Assembly: GCA_026692845.1 (NCBI GenBank) | Contig: JAPLNM010000043.1 | Location: 52,073 to 116,072, forward strand | DNA length: 64,000 bases | Direction: 5' to 3' | Origin: Planctomycetota bacterium | GTDB lineage: Bacteria; Planctomycetota; Planctomycetia; Pirellulales; Pirellulaceae | Part shown: positions 61,827 to 64,000 of the stretch, piece after piece | Position numbering within the stretch: position 1 is the stretch's first letter | How the letters are laid out: each line of letters starts with the position of its first letter | Translations under genes and position numbers: made by a program | Notes under the pieces: model-generated | Databases searched by the model: none | What the model saw: only the letters and a program-made list of their open reading frames with translations | What the model was told of the DNA's origin: nothing

Positions 61827-63554
61827 ATGACTTCCGTAAATGACCCTAGTAAACTCCGTTCCCAGCGATGGTTCGGACCCGATGATCTGCGCAGTTTCGG
61901 GCACCGATCGCGATTCAAAGGCATGGGGATCGATGATCAAGATTTCGAAAACAAACCGATCATCGGTGTGCTCAACACATGGAGCGAAATGAATACCTGC
62001 CACTCGCATTTTCGCGAACGGGTCCAGGAGGTCAAACGCGGGGTGCTTCAAGCCGGTGGATTCCCCGTGGAAATCCCCGTCATGAGCTTGGGTGAAATGC
62101 TGATGAAGCCCACGACGATGCTCTACCGTAACCTGCTGGCCATGGAGACCGAAGAGGTGCTTCGTTGCCACCCCATCGACGCAGCCGTCTTGATGGGCGG
62201 TTGCGACAAAACGGTTCCTGCGATGCTCATGGGAGCCATCAGCGCTGATATTCCAAGTGTGTTCCTTCCCGCCGGCCCGATGCTCAATGCCCATTGGCGC
62301 GATACGACCTTGGGCAGCGGAACCGACGCATGGAAGTATTGGGCCGAACGCTGCGCTGGGAACCTGTGCGACGAGGAATGGAACGAAATCGAAAATTGCA
62401 TCGCACGCTCGGCGGGTACCTGCATGACCATGGGTACTGCTTCGACCATGGCTTGTATCGCCGAAGCCCTCGGAATGACACTCCCGGGGGCTAGCTCCAT
62501 CCCGGCCGTCGTGGCTGAACACTGCCGACTTGCTCTCGGTACGGGCCGACTAGCCGTCGAGTTGGCTTGGACCAATCGGAAACCATCGCGGTTGCTCACG
62601 GCCGGTTCGTTTGTCAATGCCATGATCACCCAACTGGCCATCGGGGGATCGACCAACGCCATCGTCCATCTGATCGCCATGGCCGGCCGAGCTGGCCTGA
62701 AAGTCACCTTGGATGATTTCGATGCTTGGTCCAGGCAAGTCCCAGTCCTTGCAAATATTCGCCCAAGCGGCAAATACTTGATGGAGGATTTCCACAAGGC
62801 AGGAGGGTTGCGAGGTCTATGGATCGGATTGCAAGGACTGCTCGATACGTCAGCAAAGCTCGTCGATGGCCGGACTCTTGCCGACTCGATCTGCCAAGCG
62901 CGGGTGATTGACCCCGACGTGATTCGCACGCCGAGCAACCCGATCGTCGAACAAGGAGGGACCTGTGTATTGCGTGGAAATTTGGCTCCCAATGGTTGTG
63001 TGATCAAAGCTTCGGCTTCAACGACTCGATTGCTACAGCACCGAGGACCGGCCGTGGTTTTCGAGAACTATCCGGATCTGAAGAAGCGGATCCACGATCC
63101 TGATTTGCCCGTCACGGCCGATTCGGTGCTCGTCCTCAAAGATGCAGGCCCACTGGGCGCACCGGGATTCCCTGAGTGGGGGATGCTGCCTATCCCAGAG
63201 AAATTGCTCAAGGCTGGCGTGCGTGATATGGTAAGAATTTCCGACGCACGGATGAGCGGAACTAGCTACGGCACCTGCGTTCTGCACGTCTCGCCCGAGT
63301 CGAGACTCGGCGGACCGTTGGCCTGGGTACAAACCGGCGATATCATCGAACTCGACGTTCCTGCACGACGCATCTCGCTGCTGGTATCCGAAGAAAAACT
63401 CGCGGAGCGCAAGGCCCTATGGAGACCGGCCCCCGAGCATGCCTCCAGAGGCTATACGTGGCTCTACACCAAGCATGTGACGCAGGCCGACCGTGGGTGC
63501 GACTTCGATTTTCTTGAAGGTGGCGATTATGGAAAAGAGCCGGATATCTTCTAA
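61827..63554 (+). CDS. IlvD/Edd-family dehydratase, sugar-acid type
   Basis: A 575-residue iron-sulfur dehydratase. Three cluster Cys are seen: NTCHSHFRE, MGGCDKTVPAML and AGTCMTMGTASTMAC. The N-terminal LRSQRWFGPDDLRSFGHRSRFKG and C-terminal DARMSGTSYGTCVLHVSPES resemble L-arabinonate/pentonate dehydratases more than branched-chain IlvD, so a sugar acid (2-keto-3-deoxy product) is the likelier substrate; dihydroxy-acid dehydratase cannot be excluded by eye. It follows upp by 40 bases. Confidence 0.87.
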   Translation: MTSVNDPSKLRSQRWFGPDDLRSFGHRSRFKGMGIDDQDFENKPIIGVLNTWSEMNTCHSHFRERVQEVKRGVLQAGGFPVEIPVMSLGEMLMKPTTMLYRNLLAMETEEVLRCHPIDAAVLMGGCDKTVPAMLMGAISADIPSVFLPAGPMLNAHWRDTTLGSGTDAWKYWAERCAGNLCDEEWNEIENCIARSAGTCMTMGTASTMACIAEALGMTLPGASSIPAVVAEHCRLALGTGRLAVELAWTNRKPSRLLTAGSFVNAMITQLAIGGSTNAIVHLIAMAGRAGLKVTLDDFDAWSRQVPVLANIRPSGKYLMEDFHKAGGLRGLWIGLQGLLDTSAKLVDGRTLADSICQARVIDPDVIRTPSNPIVEQGGTCVLRGNLAPNGCVIKASASTTRLLQHRGPAVVFENYPDLKKRIHDPDLPVTADSVLVLKDAGPLGAPGFPEWGMLPIPEKLLKAGVRDMVRISDARMSGTSYGTCVLHVSPESRLGGPLAWVQTGDIIELDVPARRISLLVSEEKLAERKALWRPAPEHASRGYTWLYTKHVTQADRGCDFDFLEGGDYGKEPDIF

Positions 63555-63649
63555 GTGGGAAGGACTATCCGAGTAGATCGCAGATCGTTGTTTGAAGAAG
63601 TGTAATTTCGCTTTGAACACCTGAAAAAGTGTTACCCTTCGCTCGATTA

Positions 63650-64000
63650 GCTGTTTCGGTAGTGGATCTCCCGTAGAGATCCGGCTGTTTTGGTAGTGGA
63701 CCTCCCGCAGAGATCCGGCTGTTTTGGTAGTGGATCTCCCGCAGAGATCCGGCTGTTTCGGATAGTGGATCTCCCGCAGAGATCCGGCTATTTCGGTAGT
63801 GGATCTCCCGTAGAGATCCGGCTGTTTTGGTAGTGGATCTCCCGTAGAGATCCGGCTGTTTTGGTAGTGGATCTCCCGCAGAGATCCGGCTGTTTCGGTA
63901 GTGGATCTCCCGTAGAGATCCGGCTGTTTTGGTAGTGGATCTCCCGCAGAGATCCGGCTGTTTCGGTAGTGGAACTCCCGCAGAGATCCGGCTGTTTCGG
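63650..64000. repeat. 34-bp tandem repeat array of hairpin units
   Basis: Ten units (63650-63990) plus a partial eleventh run off the window end. Nine are 34 bases, one (the fourth) is 35. Each holds the inverted repeat GGATCTC-CCGNA-GAGATCC, with variation at the loop (CGTA or CGCA), at TTTT/TTTC, and at single arm bases in units 2 and 10. There are no unique spacers, so it is not a CRISPR array. It lies 95 bases after the dehydratase gene. Confidence 0.93.

Noticed and set aside
61827..63554. Branched-chain amino acid IlvD
   Set aside because: End segments fit the sugar-acid dehydratase branch better and no other ilv gene is near; kept as an alternative only.
63650..64000. CRISPR array
   Set aside because: Units follow each other with no unique spacers, and no cas gene is in the window.

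Overview
The window looks like a chromosomal segment of a planctomycete, most likely a Pirellulaceae member. This rests on gene content: a DUF1559 prepilin-like protein and a relative without the prepilin helix, a very large secreted PVC-type protein with a single C-terminal haem site, a BatA/DUF58 membrane protein block, DUF1080, a DUF447 protein, sulfatases with sugar genes, and dispersed non-coding repeats. No rRNA, tRNA, intact insertion sequence or CRISPR array was recognised.

Layout. 0.3-2.6 kb: a PepD-type dipeptidase and a glycine-rich RRM protein. 2.8-9.1 kb (minus): QueD-like protein, DUF58 protein and two large VWA/BatA-type membrane proteins. 9.2-12.4 kb: the 1081-residue PVC-type haem protein. 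12.7-20.3 kb (plus): an amino-sugar/sulfated-glycan block (GlcN6P deaminase, MGH1/GH63-like hydrolase, sulfatase, BadF-type GlcNAc kinase, HGSNAT-like membrane acetyltransferase). 20.5-22.9 kb: prfB, read by a programmed +1 frameshift, and a CbiE-CbiT fusion. 22.9-26.2 kb: DUF1080 protein, an MFS hexuronate-type transporter and UxuA-type mannonate dehydratase. 26.2-29.9 kb: ispD, a TerC-family protein and a four-domain S1 protein.

30.2-36.2 kb holds two divergent, overlapping operons around a type III polyketide synthase (an ICMT-like membrane methyltransferase, two SAM methyltransferases, a YceI protein and a FAD monooxygenase). This gene set matches bacterial pathways to methylated alkyl-phenols, pyrones or quinones. 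It converges on a tight five-gene minus-strand operon (36.2-44.8 kb): a b-type-like membrane protein, a decahaem and a pentahaem cytochrome c, a NuoE-NuoF fusion, and an 838-residue iron-sulfur protein that carries two cyclic-nucleotide-binding domains between its cluster domains. I infer an NAD(P)H-linked electron-transfer complex with a cNMP input, possibly linked to a quinone made next door. A class III nucleotide cyclase lies at 50.2-52.1 kb, and two more multihaem cytochromes follow at 52.2-55.5 kb.

45.1-49.6 kb is an accessory-looking operon: an ECF sigma factor broken by an in-frame TAA, an anti-sigma-like membrane protein and two secreted proteins. A 96-bp decayed copy of the cyclase 3' end lies on its far side, so the block sits between direct repeats. 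55.5-63.6 kb: HemP with a Fur-like palindrome, a DUF1559 prepilin, a DUF447 protein, twin metallophosphoesterases, a secreted nuclease, a VWA protein, upp, and an IlvD-family sugar-acid dehydratase. The window ends inside a 34-bp tandem array of hairpins.
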